Below, one piece after another: positions 1-7,901 of a stretch of 59,901 nt of DNA. Positions within the stretch are counted from its first letter, which is position 1; every line of letters starts with the position of its first letter. The stretch is from positions 1 through 59,901 of the forward strand of contig JALXXC010000013.1 in NCBI GenBank assembly GCA_025144245.1. Direction: 5' to 3'. The stretch is from Corynebacterium sp. p3-SID1145 (GTDB lineage Bacteria > Actinomycetota > Actinomycetes > Mycobacteriales > Mycobacteriaceae). The notes under the pieces were generated by a model, which had not been told where the DNA came from, did no database searches, and saw nothing but the letters and a program-made list of their open reading frames with translations. The translations under genes were made by a program, and so were the position numbers.

Positions 1-137
1 CACACGCGACCGGAGGGGGTGTTTCGCGTTTCCGGAAGTCCCCTGCCCTGCGTGAAGAGCAGGCGTCATTCCGTGGAAATGCTTCCGCCGTTCCGGCATC
101 CTTGAACACGAAAGAGTCGATTCAAGGACTGGTGAGA

Positions 138-563
138 ATGACGAACACTCCAGATAAGGAGCCTGGTCGCCTTTTTCCGATGCGGATAAACCCGGATGTG
201 TTGGAGGTTGGTTTGGCGTGTGTGCCTGTGTGGGTGCCGTCGGAGTACCGGGAGTTTTATAACTCCTACGGAAGCTTCGTATTTGATGATGGTTCGTGGC
301 TTGGCCCTGATCACCCACCGAGCGACGCATTTAGTGTCCGGTCTGGCTACGCCCGGATGCGAAAGGCCGCTGAGGCGTTTTGCGGGGACCCGGATGTGTG
401 GTTCCCGGTCGCGGATATGGAGGATTGCGCGTACGCGGTTTATCACCGCAAGGACGATGGTTCGGTTGAGTTCGGCTGCTACCACTTTGAAGATCAGGAG
501 TTTTTGGATGGGCCGTATCCGAGTATGAGGGCGTGGATGCGCACGTACGGGGTTGATCTTTAA
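138..563 (+). CDS. SUKH-like (SMI1/KNR4-type) putative immunity protein
   Basis: The product is about 141 aa, acidic and cytosolic, with no signal peptide. Residues about 25-60 contain the run VPSEYREFYNSYGSFVFDDG, which resembles the SUKH fold pattern (a P-x-x-[YF]-x-x-F helix followed by a G-S/G turn). Many SUKH proteins neutralise nuclease toxins delivered by contact-dependent or type VII systems, and this gene sits in a run of similar small genes beside a T7SS/RHS locus. I chose ATG 138, preceded by AAGGA and GGTGAG. A TTG at 102 is an alternative, and the frame is open to the window edge. It overlaps the next frame around 553-563. The toxin partner is unknown, and the family call is from pattern only. 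Confidence 0.55.
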   Translation: MTNTPDKEPGRLFPMRINPDVLEVGLACVPVWVPSEYREFYNSYGSFVFDDGSWLGPDHPPSDAFSVRSGYARMRKAAEAFCGDPDVWFPVADMEDCAYAVYHRKDDGSVEFGCYHFEDQEFLDGPYPSMRAWMRTYGVDL

Positions 564-567
564 CCGT

Positions 568-1314
568 ATGGAAGTGTCGAGTACGAGGTTCGATGACCGT
601 TCTTTTGATCGGGTGTGTGTCGATGGGCTGAGTTTGTCGACGGTGTGGTTTGAAAACTGCACCATTACTCGCCCGTATGGGACGCCCAGTGGTGTGTCGG
701 GTGTGTCGTTGGTCGATTCGGAACTGGATTGTCCGGAGTTCGGGTTGCGTGCGGGCTGGTTTGCCACCGTTGCTGGGTCCTCGTTGCTCGATGTGGTGCT
801 TGAGGGAAGTGGTGCGCAGTTTCCGATTTCGGCCAAGGTGAGGGGGTCGACGTTCACTGGTGAGATCCGGAATGTGAGTTTTGCTGAGCATCGTCGGTAT
901 GACCAGCTCGATGGTGTCGATTTGTCGGGGTGCGCGCTGGAGAACGTGAGTTTTTTGGGGATCCCGATGGAGCGGGTTGCGCTGTCGCCTGAGGATGAGG
1001 CGCTGGTTGTGGACGATTGGGCGGCTGTCGCCGATGAAGTTCGCGCTTTAGCCTTGGAATGGACGATGAGTGATGACGAGCGGATCGAGTTTGTTGCTGG
1101 GGAGCTCCTCATGCTGATCGAGGAGGATGCCTCGTTCTTCCAATCGGCTCACGGTGTTGACTGCCCGGATGATTCTCTCGGGTATGACGAGCGGCGTGGT
1201 TCGCGGTATCTGCATGAGCTAGTTTCGACGGATAAGCCTGATTGGTTCGTGGAGACGATTCGGTCGTTGTACCGCGAGGTCGATGGTGGGCGGTTTCTTC
1301 CCGAGGGGCTCTGA
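568..1314 (+). CDS. Pentapeptide-like putative immunity protein
   Basis: The product is about 248 aa. Its N-terminal half shows loose A(D/N)LxX-style runs such as GVDLSGCALENVSFLG, typical of pentapeptide-repeat-like beta-helices. The C-terminal 90 residues are acidic and probably helical. Residues after GVDLSG align with the 323-aa protein encoded at 22641-23612 (LVGCDFSGVEFETFAFL), so the two are paralogues on opposite flanks of the T7SS/RHS core. ATG 568 is used. TTG 553, which would overlap the upstream gene, is possible. No signal peptide or membrane segment is seen. Function is unknown; an immunity role is inferred from location only. Confidence 0.55.
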   Translation: MEVSSTRFDDRSFDRVCVDGLSLSTVWFENCTITRPYGTPSGVSGVSLVDSELDCPEFGLRAGWFATVAGSSLLDVVLEGSGAQFPISAKVRGSTFTGEIRNVSFAEHRRYDQLDGVDLSGCALENVSFLGIPMERVALSPEDEALVVDDWAAVADEVRALALEWTMSDDERIEFVAGELLMLIEEDASFFQSAHGVDCPDDSLGYDERRGSRYLHELVSTDKPDWFVETIRSLYREVDGGRFLPEGL

Positions 1315-1510
1315 TCGGGGAGGAAGTGCTGTAGCCTCTAGCGCGGGCTGAGACTAGGACGGTTCCGTTGGCTTGAGTCTGGGGGTGTGCGATCTGTTCG
1401 TCGTGCCTCACACTGCGTTCACTGTTCCGGTGCCGTGGCATGGCCTGGTTCTAGTTAGGCTCTATGAGCGTAGGTGAGATTTCGCCAAGGTGAAAGGGCA
1501 CTGCGTCTCA

Positions 1511-1945
1511 ATGGATTTCGGCATTGATGCACCGATTGCGTTTGATCGGGTGCTTGGTGAACTTGAGGGCAGCCGCTCGTATCCGTCGATGATTACTCCC
1601 AGTGTCACTGTCCACAATGGGAAATTGGGGATCGGTGGTTGTGAGTTTCATGTTCGCGCGACAGAGACTCGTGATGGTGTCTTGGAGTATTCGATCGCTA
1701 TGCCGGGCGAGGGCGGGAGCACGTTTCTAGGGATCCCGCTTTTGACGTCGACTGCGCGTTTTACTGCGGCGTTGGATGAGAAAGGCATTCCGTGGGCCGA
1801 TGACGGGAGGTCGGACATCGTGTTATACGAGCATTGGATGGCGTTTTTCGACGATGTCGGGGAGATCACCCATGTGCTGTGGTACAACCGCGAGTTGATG
1901 ACCGAAGTGGAGTTACTGGACGCTGCGTTTCCGCCGCAGCGGTGA
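1511..1945 (+). CDS. Hypothetical protein, paralogue of the next gene
   Basis: The product is about 144 aa, soluble, and not assigned to a named family. It starts MDFGIDAP and contains GGSTFLGIPLLTSTARF. The following gene product starts MDFTVRPP and has STLCGVPLAQPLDRV at the matching place, so the two are diverged paralogues. ATG 1511 is chosen because it aligns the two N-termini and is preceded by AAAGGG; GTG 1490 is an alternative. The gene lies in a co-directional run of small genes, which fits a bank of immunity genes, but nothing in the sequence proves that role. Confidence 0.6.
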   Translation: MDFGIDAPIAFDRVLGELEGSRSYPSMITPSVTVHNGKLGIGGCEFHVRATETRDGVLEYSIAMPGEGGSTFLGIPLLTSTARFTAALDEKGIPWADDGRSDIVLYEHWMAFFDDVGEITHVLWYNRELMTEVELLDAAFPPQR

Positions 1946-2052
1946 CAGGCACTGCGTGCGTTCGCGTCTCGATTCGTGGCGGCGAAATCGGAATCGCGGT
2001 TAGCATTTGGCAGACAAGGCCATCAGAAGATTGAGCAATGCCGAGGTACGCG

Positions 2053-2481
2053 ATGGATTTCACTGTGCGCCCGCCTGAGGGGTTCGAGTTGGGGCATACG
2101 CAGGACTACTACGAGGGGAAGGTCCCGAACTTCTTTCTGACTGATGCGGTGTGGGGCAAGACTTTCAGGGGCGGTGTCGTCGAGAAGTTCGGGGAGTTAG
2201 CGAATGTCTCCGGCGAGTTCACGGGCGATATCGTCACGGCATTGTCGATTGGGGTCAGTGAGGATTCCACGTTGTGCGGGGTTCCGCTTGCCCAGCCGTT
2301 GGACCGGGTGGCTCTCCAACTTGAGAGTCAGGGCTTTGCGGTCGAGGGGTGGGAGCAGATCGACGATGACGTAACGGTCCTCCACCTGATCACTGATAAC
2401 GGGAAAATGCAGGTCACTGCAACGCACGGGAAGCCCACAGCTGTTGTCTGGGCGATGGGCGCCCAGGGCGCGAAGCAGTAG
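2053..2481 (+). CDS. Hypothetical protein, paralogue of the preceding gene
   Basis: The product is about 142 aa, with DYYEGKVPNFFLTDAVWGKT near residue 20. Part of this block is duplicated as a fragment at 4030-4115. ATG 2053 is preferred over ATG 2038 because GAGG stands six bases upstream and because it matches the MDF start of the paralogue at 1511. The stop is only nine bases before the next start, which suggests co-transcription. I do not recognise a family. Small size, tandem duplication and T7SS/RHS context make an immunity role plausible, as inference. Confidence 0.6.
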   Translation: MDFTVRPPEGFELGHTQDYYEGKVPNFFLTDAVWGKTFRGGVVEKFGELANVSGEFTGDIVTALSIGVSEDSTLCGVPLAQPLDRVALQLESQGFAVEGWEQIDDDVTVLHLITDNGKMQVTATHGKPTAVVWAMGAQGAKQ

Positions 2482-2490
2482 CAGGCAGTG

Positions 2491-3630
2491 ATGAAGACGC
2501 CGGATTGCGAGCCTCTGGCCTGCTTCCTAGTGGCAAGTGGCTGGGAGCGTGAGAACGAGACATCGTTCTTGCTCAAAAGGCCGTCGCTGGCATCGCTGTT
2601 GGTGCTCGAGCCGTCGCATCCTCTGGGCGATCCTGGAGGTGAGTCGGTGGTGGCGCACATCAGTGTGCTCGACCCGGCGTTGCGCACGGCATCTAATGAC
2701 GGGGTGATCTACCGGGGCGCGCCGCAGTCGCTGTTCAACGCGGCGTTGATCGGCAAGGCTTCGAATGCATTGACTACGGCTATCCGGCTGCAGCGTGACG
2801 GCGCGCCGGACACTGAGCGTTTTGCACAGTTGCAAGCTGATATAGCGGGCTTCACCAATGGTGTGTCTGCACCGTGGATTGCGCAGTGTATTTCTTCCGG
2901 CGAACGTAGTGGAAGTGACCACAGTGAGGCAGATGCGCGGAATTTGGCCGCGTCGTTGCGTTCGTTGGGGGAGGACAGTCTTGCGGCGGAGGTTGAGAAG
3001 GACTCCGCTAGGTTCCATTCGGAGCGTGGGTCAGCAGTGCCCGCATGCACTGTTGCGGTCTTCATTCCGTCTGGTTGTGCCGGCGCCGACACGATTTTCA
3101 GCATTGTCGAGGCGTCGAGCACGGATAGCGCTCCAGATCCGCGACTCGAAGATTATGCGGAGGTTTGCGCGCTTATCGACGGCTTGTCTACCCCACGTGT
3201 CCGTAATTCCCGCCTAATGACTGTGGAGGTTGCGTGGAGCCATTCGGTTCCGGAGGAGCTGCTTGAGGCTGCGGCGCGTGATGGTCTGGGAGTCTGCAAT
3301 CTGACGACGGGTGAGTTCTATCTGGCTGGCGATGAGGACCCGCGTTTCACATCAGAGATCACTTATCGGCTTGCGTGGGCGTCGCCGACGACGGCTGTGC
3401 GGGCGTTGGGGTTGATCCGTCGGGAGAGCATCATTGCCGGCGCTGATACTGATACTGCTGTTTTTCTTCTTGATGATGCGAGCGGTGACGCACTGACTGT
3501 CGCATACGACTTGCTGAGCGGCTCCTACCAGGTTGACCACCGTGCCACCTCGGATAAGAGCGCGCTGCCTGCGCGTTTTTCCTGCGGTTACGAAGAAGCC
3601 GTCCAACTGGTGGAGGCGTTCCTCGCATGA
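2491..3630 (+). CDS. Hypothetical 379-aa protein
   Basis: This soluble protein of 379 aa (GTG 2488 immediately precedes ATG 2491) has no recognisable family, signal peptide or membrane segment. It appears to be two alpha/beta halves: residues about 1-130 and about 170-379, the latter containing VEVAWSHSVPEELLEAA and EITYRLAWASPTTAVRALGL. It is the largest gene of the left immunity-like array and ends just before the degenerate stretch at 3.6-4.2 kb. It could be a T7SS accessory protein or an immunity protein; the sequence does not decide. Confidence 0.6.
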   Translation: MKTPDCEPLACFLVASGWERENETSFLLKRPSLASLLVLEPSHPLGDPGGESVVAHISVLDPALRTASNDGVIYRGAPQSLFNAALIGKASNALTTAIRLQRDGAPDTERFAQLQADIAGFTNGVSAPWIAQCISSGERSGSDHSEADARNLAASLRSLGEDSLAAEVEKDSARFHSERGSAVPACTVAVFIPSGCAGADTIFSIVEASSTDSAPDPRLEDYAEVCALIDGLSTPRVRNSRLMTVEVAWSHSVPEELLEAAARDGLGVCNLTTGEFYLAGDEDPRFTSEITYRLAWASPTTAVRALGLIRRESIIAGADTDTAVFLLDDASGDALTVAYDLLSGSYQVDHRATSDKSALPARFSCGYEEAVQLVEAFLA

Positions 3631-3695
3631 CCTGAGTCGGTTAGGAATTACTTGTAATCGAGCGCTAGTCGGGTTTTTCGTAGACGATGGAGGAC

Positions 3696-3800
3696 ATGAC
3701 TCAGTTTCCTTCGGATGTCTTCGGTGCGCCGGGGCAGCCACGTGATGAAGCGAGGATGGAGCAGATTGAGCGGAATCTTGGGGTCGATCTGCCTAGGTGA
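3696..3800 (+). pseudogene. Truncated SUKH-type gene start (34 codons)
   Basis: A GGAGG at 3689-3693 precedes an ATG opening 34 codons that end at TGA 3798-3800. The peptide ends EQIERNLGVDLPR, which resembles the first helix of SUKH/SMI1 proteins (I-E-x-x-x-x-L-G-V-x-L-P). In an intact gene more than 100 residues would follow. The ribosome binding site and start look real, so this is best read as the 5' stump of a broken immunity gene. Confidence 0.5.
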
Positions 3801-3942
3801 AGCGTCCTGGTTGAAGGTGTCCAATTCTTTGTGTGCGGGGGCTTGGTTTACAAGTAGTCCGCGAATCGGTCGGGGTATGCCACGGCTAGTTGGTTGATGG
3901 TTTTTCTCGTCCCCGGGGCAATCCCGGCGGCAAATAAGCCCA

Positions 3943-4022
3943 CCGGAACGATGTGGTGAGACATCCCCGCAGGACAAACCGGAACGATCTCATGAGACAT
4001 GCGGAACGATGTCACCGAACCA
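3943..4022 (+). repeat. Three direct copies of a 22-bp IS-terminus-like repeat
   Basis: Three spaced copies begin at 3943, 3979 and 4001. The first two share CCGGAACGAT and TGAGACAT, and the third keeps CGGAACGATGT. Multiple direct terminal repeats with a TGAGACAT core are typical of IS21-like and IS481-like element ends. No transposase is recognisable next to them, so this is interpreted as a relict terminus. Confidence 0.4.
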
Positions 4023-4029
4023 GACAGCG

Positions 4030-4115
4030 GCATGCGCAGGAGTATTGGGAGGAGAAGGTGCCACAGTTCTTTCTGACTGATGCGATTTGGGGCAAGACTT
4101 TCAGGGGCGGTGTTC
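4030..4115 (+). pseudogene. Fragment of a paralogue of the gene at 2053-2481
   Basis: Translated from 4031, this stretch reads EYWEEKVPQFFLTDAIWGKT followed by FRGGV. It matches DYYEGKVPNFFLTDAVWGKT at 2101-2180 almost residue for residue, and the DNA is close to identical over the second half. Homology starts right after the IS-like repeats and stops at about 4115. It is an internal remnant of a third family member without its own start or end. Confidence 0.75.
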
Positions 4116-4206
4116 GCGCTTTCATGTGCTAAGCCCCACCATCGGCAAGCGCTACACCACGCTAAGGGTCGCAACCTTCTGCGCCTGGGGCCGAGGAGCG
4201 GTTGTG

Positions 4207-4512
4207 TTATCGGTTCATTAGCCATTGCAGTAGGGCGGATAACCCGACCGTGCCGCCGAGGAGGAGCGCGCCGATGAGGGTGGAACCAATGAGGATGCCC
4301 ATGCCTCGTGGTGACATGGCTGGTTTGGAAGTGCCGAATCGTACAGCCTGATTCATGGCGTTGAGTCGTAGCTTTTCAGCTTGGATAGCGAGGCGTCCGT
4401 CGGTTCGTGGTTGCGCAGCAACCGGCGGGTTTGTATCGGGGGCAGGTTGTGTTGCTTGTTGCACTGGTGAGGCATTTGCGTCGGGATGAGCGTGTGTTTC
4501 GCGGTGGGACAT
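4207..4512 (-). CDS. Small C-terminally anchored membrane protein
   Basis: The product is 101 aa. Its N-terminal 70 residues are polar and Pro/Gln/Ala-rich, followed by one membrane segment (about 72-96, with GILIGSTLIGALLLGG) and a short Arg-ended tail. It is last in a four-gene minus-strand unit with the lipoprotein, the transglycosylase-like protein and the EspI-like ATPase. Its role is unknown. Context suggests a small envelope accessory of the T7SS. Confidence 0.6.
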   Translation of the reverse strand: MSHRETHAHPDANASPVQQATQPAPDTNPPVAAQPRTDGRLAIQAEKLRLNAMNQAVRFGTSKPAMSPRGMGILIGSTLIGALLLGGTVGLSALLQWLMNR

Positions 4513-4531
4513 TGGTTCTTCCTTCTGCTCG

Positions 4532-4903
4532 TCACAGGCGGGGCAAGCTGTCGACGAATCGGCCGATAGCGTCGTCGACTGGGTTTGGTGCCGGAGGTGC
4601 CGGTGCCGGGGCAGGGGGTGGTGGTGCGACTGTGACGCTAGTTACCGTCACTGGATCTGGTTTCGTTGGGGTAGGGGGTGTCGGTGGTGCCTCAGGCGGG
4701 GGCGCTTCTACCTTGGGTTTCTCCTTCTCAGGGGTGGGCGGCGGAGGAAAATAGCTGGTTGGCAGTGGGGGAAGTTCGCCGAGTGGCGGGATCTTTTGTA
4801 CGAGGACCTCATCTTTTGCTGCGCCGGGGGCTCCACACGAGGTAAGAGCAAGCGCCGTAGTGGCTATGCACAATGCCATGCGCGCGCTGTGTGGTTTTTT
4901 CAT
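4532..4903 (-). CDS. Proline-rich lipoprotein
   Basis: The product is 123 aa. A Lys-containing n-region, a hydrophobic stretch and the lipobox LTSC give a clear lipoprotein signal, with acylated Cys near residue 23. The mature part is rich in Pro, with EKEKPKVEAPPPEAPPTPP and a PAPAPAPPAPNP segment, so it probably spans cell-wall space as an extended linker. It overlaps the start of the downstream-numbered lipoprotein gene by 4 bases, indicating translational coupling. No enzymatic domain is visible. Confidence 0.7.
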   Translation of the reverse strand: MKKPHSARMALCIATTALALTSCGAPGAAKDEVLVQKIPPLGELPPLPTSYFPPPPTPEKEKPKVEAPPPEAPPTPPTPTKPDPVTVTSVTVAPPPPAPAPAPPAPNPVDDAIGRFVDSLPRL

Positions 4904-5550
4904 CGTGATAACTCGCTTGCTACCGCGTGAACGGCTTTGATCTGCTCAGGGCTGTAAAAGAAGCGCTTGACGCCTTCATCCCATCCCTCCGGGGACGCAG
5001 GATTTCCCGCGGAACAGAGAATGCGGGCTGTAGTTAGTGAGGCGTCATCTACGCTATCGGGGTTCGGCTTTGCGTCTTTTTCAACAGCAACCGCGTATTG
5101 TTCCCATCTCGACGGCATGATTTGCATCGGACCCACCGCTACGTCGTTGACCGTGTCGTTGTCGGTGGAGCCACCGTCAGTATCCGGAACGACGACAGGC
5201 GGCATGTTCATCACTCGCAGCCCCCGTAGTGCTTTGGTCGTGACACCGTTGTCTTCAACGTCGGAACCTTCTGCACGGCCGTGGTCGGATGCTATCTGTG
5301 CAATGGCTGCAATGGTCGGCCAGCCGACTGTGCATTCGTCATCCGCCTCGACTCGCCATGCCGCGTACGCATACGCGCGCAATTGCCGTTCAGGAATTCC
5401 ATACGGGTCTGCGCGCTGCCGCGACCAGTCCGAAACCGTTTCGACTTCGTCATATCGCATGGGTTCTGGAGGTTCCAGTCGTGGGGAGCATGCGGTTAGG
5501 GAAACTGCCCCGGCAACTGCGAGCAGTGCCGTCAACTTATGGCGTGGCAT
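4900..5550 (-). CDS. Lytic-transglycosylase-like lipoprotein lacking the catalytic Glu
   Basis: The product is 216 aa with lipobox LTAC (Cys about 21). The mature part resembles actinobacterial SLT/lysozyme-fold proteins: WPTIAAIAQIASDHGR, then VGPMQIMPSRWEQYA, then a D-A-S-L-T-T-A-R-I-L-C helix. In active relatives the first motif normally reads like IGRIESGHGR, with Glu as acid catalyst. Here that position is Ala (codon GCA). T7SS loci often include peptidoglycan-acting proteins to open a path through the wall. This copy may bind glycan without cleaving it or use another residue. It overlaps the upstream ATPase gene by 14 bases. Confidence 0.7.
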   Translation of the reverse strand: MPRHKLTALLAVAGAVSLTACSPRLEPPEPMRYDEVETVSDWSRQRADPYGIPERQLRAYAYAAWRVEADDECTVGWPTIAAIAQIASDHGRAEGSDVEDNGVTTKALRGLRVMNMPPVVVPDTDGGSTDNDTVNDVAVGPMQIMPSRWEQYAVAVEKDAKPNPDSVDDASLTTARILCSAGNPASPEGWDEGVKRFFYSPEQIKAVHAVASELSR

Positions 5551-7015
5551 GAAGACTTCTCCGTCCCCCGAAATCCTGGGCCACTGTGGCTGCTAATTCT
5601 TGGTAAGCCAGTAGTGTCGGCTTGGAAAGTCGATCGATGTCTACCGCGGCGCCCTCGGCGAGGTGCCGGTCATAGGGGATGACGTGGACTGCGCGGGTAC
5701 GGGCTCGGAAGTGCTCTATCAGCTGGCTCAGCTCAACAGTCGGCTTTCCGGGCGCGGAAGTAGAAACGACGACCACTGCGTTAGCGGCAAGATGTTCATA
5801 GCCGTGGAGGTTCAACCAGTCTAGGGTCGCTGAGGCGGATTGAGCTCCGTCTAGAGCTGGTGAAGTGACCAATACAAGGGTGTTTGCAAGATCGAGCACG
5901 CCGCCCATCGCAGAGTGCATCAGGCCAGTGCCGCAGTCCGTCAGGATGACGTTGTAGTGGTGCTGCAGGATCTCGATTGCGCGACGGTAGTCTTCTTCGC
6001 TGAATGCTTCCGACACTGCGGGGTCGCGTTCCGATCCGACTACTTCGAGACGAGACGGGGCTTGGTCTGTGAATGCACGGACCTGAGGATAACGCTTCGT
6101 TTCCTCCGCGTTGAGCAAATCTCTGATGGTGGCGGAGCCAGGCGCGACTACTCGTTGTGCAAGGGTGCCTAGATCGGGGTTGGCATCGACAGCGATCACT
6201 CGGTCTCCGCGCTCTTTAGCGAAGACACCGCCGAGAGCCACCGTGGTTGTCGTTTTCCCGACACCGCCTTTGAGGCTCATGACGGCGATGCGGTAGTCAC
6301 CATGAAGCGGTGCCCGGACTGCTTCGAGGAGGCGTGTTTCAGAAACTTCCTGCTTAGAGCCTCCTAGATTGACTCGGCCGCGGGTAAGTCGGTACAAGAG
6401 CTTGCGCCATCCCTGCTTCGGCGGAGCCTTGACCGGATTGATCAGGTTGGATTGATCGAGTGCGGATGGGGGAGTTAGCTGCATTTGCGGTTCGGGCTGC
6501 GGCTGCTGGATTTGTGGCGTGTGAACTTGCGGAACAGGCTGAGAGTGGGCGTGAGCGCTCGACGCAGATTCAGGGGAGTAATTCACGTTCTGGTGCTCGG
6601 CAGCGAATTCCTGACCCGTGCGAGACACATTATGCGTCTCTCGGGCATGGGACTGCTCGGCTGCTTGCTGATGCTGAAGTTCCTGGTACGGCTCAGGTGC
6701 GTAATGCCTCGGCGCCTGCTGTTTCTGCGCATGTTGCTGTTGGGTTTGTTGTTCGGGAGGGTTCGGCTGAGAGTTATGTGGATCTTGAATAGGCTGTTCA
6801 GCGGGCCGAGGCCAAGGCTGGGCGAAGTTCGGCTGGTACTGCTGCGGTGGCTGCTGCCTTTCCAGCGGAGGTTGAGTCTGCTCTGAGGGGCGCGGCTGCG
6901 GGGCCCGCGGCTGCGGGGCCTGCGGCTGCGGGGCTTGGTTTTTCTGGTCGTATTGGAGCCATGACGGAAGCGACTGTTCATTGCCGGGGTGCTGGTCCAC
7001 GTTTCCCTCCTTCAT
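5537..7015 (-). CDS. EspI-like ParA/MinD-family ATPase with Pro/Gln-rich N-terminus
   Basis: The product is 492 aa. Residues about 20-200 are low-complexity Pro/Gln/Ala with short repeats. The C-terminal 260 residues are a ParA/MinD-type P-loop ATPase with a deviant Walker A KGGVGKTTTTVALGG at about 247, followed by RVIAVDANPDLGTL (the family aspartate) and LTDCGTGLMHSAM. This arrangement of a disordered head and MinD-like tail is that of EspI proteins of ESX loci, which modulate secretion in response to cell state. It is first in the minus-strand unit running to 4207. Its start is 53 bases from the divergent plus-strand start at 7069. Confidence 0.75.
   Translation of the reverse strand: MKEGNVDQHPGNEQSLPSWLQYDQKNQAPQPQAPQPRAPQPRPSEQTQPPLERQQPPQQYQPNFAQPWPRPAEQPIQDPHNSQPNPPEQQTQQQHAQKQQAPRHYAPEPYQELQHQQAAEQSHARETHNVSRTGQEFAAEHQNVNYSPESASSAHAHSQPVPQVHTPQIQQPQPEPQMQLTPPSALDQSNLINPVKAPPKQGWRKLLYRLTRGRVNLGGSKQEVSETRLLEAVRAPLHGDYRIAVMSLKGGVGKTTTTVALGGVFAKERGDRVIAVDANPDLGTLAQRVVAPGSATIRDLLNAEETKRYPQVRAFTDQAPSRLEVVGSERDPAVSEAFSEEDYRRAIEILQHHYNVILTDCGTGLMHSAMGGVLDLANTLVLVTSPALDGAQSASATLDWLNLHGYEHLAANAVVVVSTSAPGKPTVELSQLIEHFRARTRAVHVIPYDRHLAEGAAVDIDRLSKPTLLAYQELAATVAQDFGGRRSLHATP
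6890..6936 (-). repeat. Short in-frame tandem repeat encoding A-P-Q-P-(Q/R)
   Basis: Three copies of a 15-bp unit built around GCGGCTGCGGGGC encode AP-QP-Q/R repeats near the N-terminus of the EspI-like protein. Such in-frame arrays can change copy number by slippage and alter linker length. Confidence 0.6.
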
Positions 7016-7068
7016 TTGGCCTCGCTATTCTTAGGGAGGCTGTTGGAATCTCATGGTAGTGATAGCCA

Positions 7069-7881
7069 ATGACTTGTCTATCTGAACATTCAGCGAAAGC
7101 GGTGATGTTGCCGGTGTCATTGTTTTCTCCGGCGGAGGTCTACCGGAACTTGGTTGCCTCCGGTGCTATCGCGCACTCTCAGAGGGGTACTCCGCGCGAA
7201 ACCGACAGGCCGATGGTCATTGGAGTGGCAGCCTTAGGCGAGCAGTTGCTCACCACTTCGACTTCCGCTTTGGTCGCGACAGTGCTTGGCGCTGCTGTTC
7301 GGTCGCCGCTGGTTGCTGTTGATGGCGATGGGATTAATCAGCCTTTACGTGGTGCACTCGGGTCGAGTGGCGCGGGAGACATGATTAGTCTGGCGTACCT
7401 TCCAGGTCGTGACCTGAAGCGTTCTGCAATCGAGAGCTACGCCGACACCAGTTGCTCCATTCCCCTGCTGAGCGTCCGCGCGAGCAATCCGGAGCCAGTC
7501 GCTCCAGAGACTTTGCTCAATGTGGTGCAACGCGCTTCACATCGTTGGCCTGTAGTGGTTGTGGACTTGCCGTTCACGTGTGGCGGCGAGCTAATTGCGA
7601 CTGGCACAGCAATGGCAACGCACGTGCTTTTGCTTACTGATAGGTATCACCCTGGGCATCCGTGGCTCTATCAACCGGGCCACCATCTCAGCGCTCCCGC
7701 ACAGAACGGTCGCGTAACCGTGGTCAAGGTGGGCGCTCAGCCAGTTGAGGGCGATCCGCGGGACACGTTGACTCTTCCGGCGACTGGGGCGGGCAGGAGT
7801 GCGCGAGACCGACTTGTTGTTCCTCATGACTCAGTAGCGGTGATCCAATACAACCAGCTTCTAGCCCGACTGTACAACTAA
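7069..7881 (+). CDS. T7SS-associated protein, possibly a degenerate MinD-like fold
   Basis: The product is 270 aa (259 aa if ATG 7105 is used; no start has a strong ribosome binding site). The sequence alternates hydrophobic strands and small-residue loops: MVIGVAALGEQLLTTSTSAL, SPLVAVDGDGINQPLRG and WPVVVVDLPFTCGGEL. The order and spacing recall a MinD/ParA core, with VDGDG where the ATPases have V-D-A-N/D. The Walker A region lacks GK[ST], so nucleotide binding is doubtful. It lies between the EspI-like ATPase and eccD and could partner either. The family call is inference. Confidence 0.5.
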   Translation: MTCLSEHSAKAVMLPVSLFSPAEVYRNLVASGAIAHSQRGTPRETDRPMVIGVAALGEQLLTTSTSALVATVLGAAVRSPLVAVDGDGINQPLRGALGSSGAGDMISLAYLPGRDLKRSAIESYADTSCSIPLLSVRASNPEPVAPETLLNVVQRASHRWPVVVVDLPFTCGGELIATGTAMATHVLLLTDRYHPGHPWLYQPGHHLSAPAQNGRVTVVKVGAQPVEGDPRDTLTLPATGAGRSARDRLVVPHDSVAVIQYNQLLARLYN

Positions 7882-7901
7882 CCGACCGAGCTCCCCCGCC
7901 G

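Larger units (their letters stand above)
3801..4206. other. Degenerate intergenic stretch between two opposing gene sets
   Basis: No intact gene is supported here apart from the repeats and the fragment listed separately. Antisense open frames across 3648-4225 have no recognisable domain or convincing ribosome binding site. The stretch separates the plus-strand immunity-like genes from the minus-strand T7SS genes and probably records an insertion and deletion. Confidence 0.5.

Noticed and set aside
1..137. Upstream extension of the first open frame to the window edge
   Set aside because: The frame is open, but the translated peptide shows no SUKH-like pattern and ATG 138 gives a family-sized protein; the alternative is only noted.
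3943..4022. CRISPR-like spaced repeats
   Set aside because: Only three diverged copies with unequal spacing of 36 and 22 bp and no cas genes; an IS terminus explains them better.
3848..4225. 125-codon minus-strand frame in the degenerate stretch
   Set aside because: It reads through the IS-like repeats and the antisense of the gene fragment; no domain or ribosome binding site.
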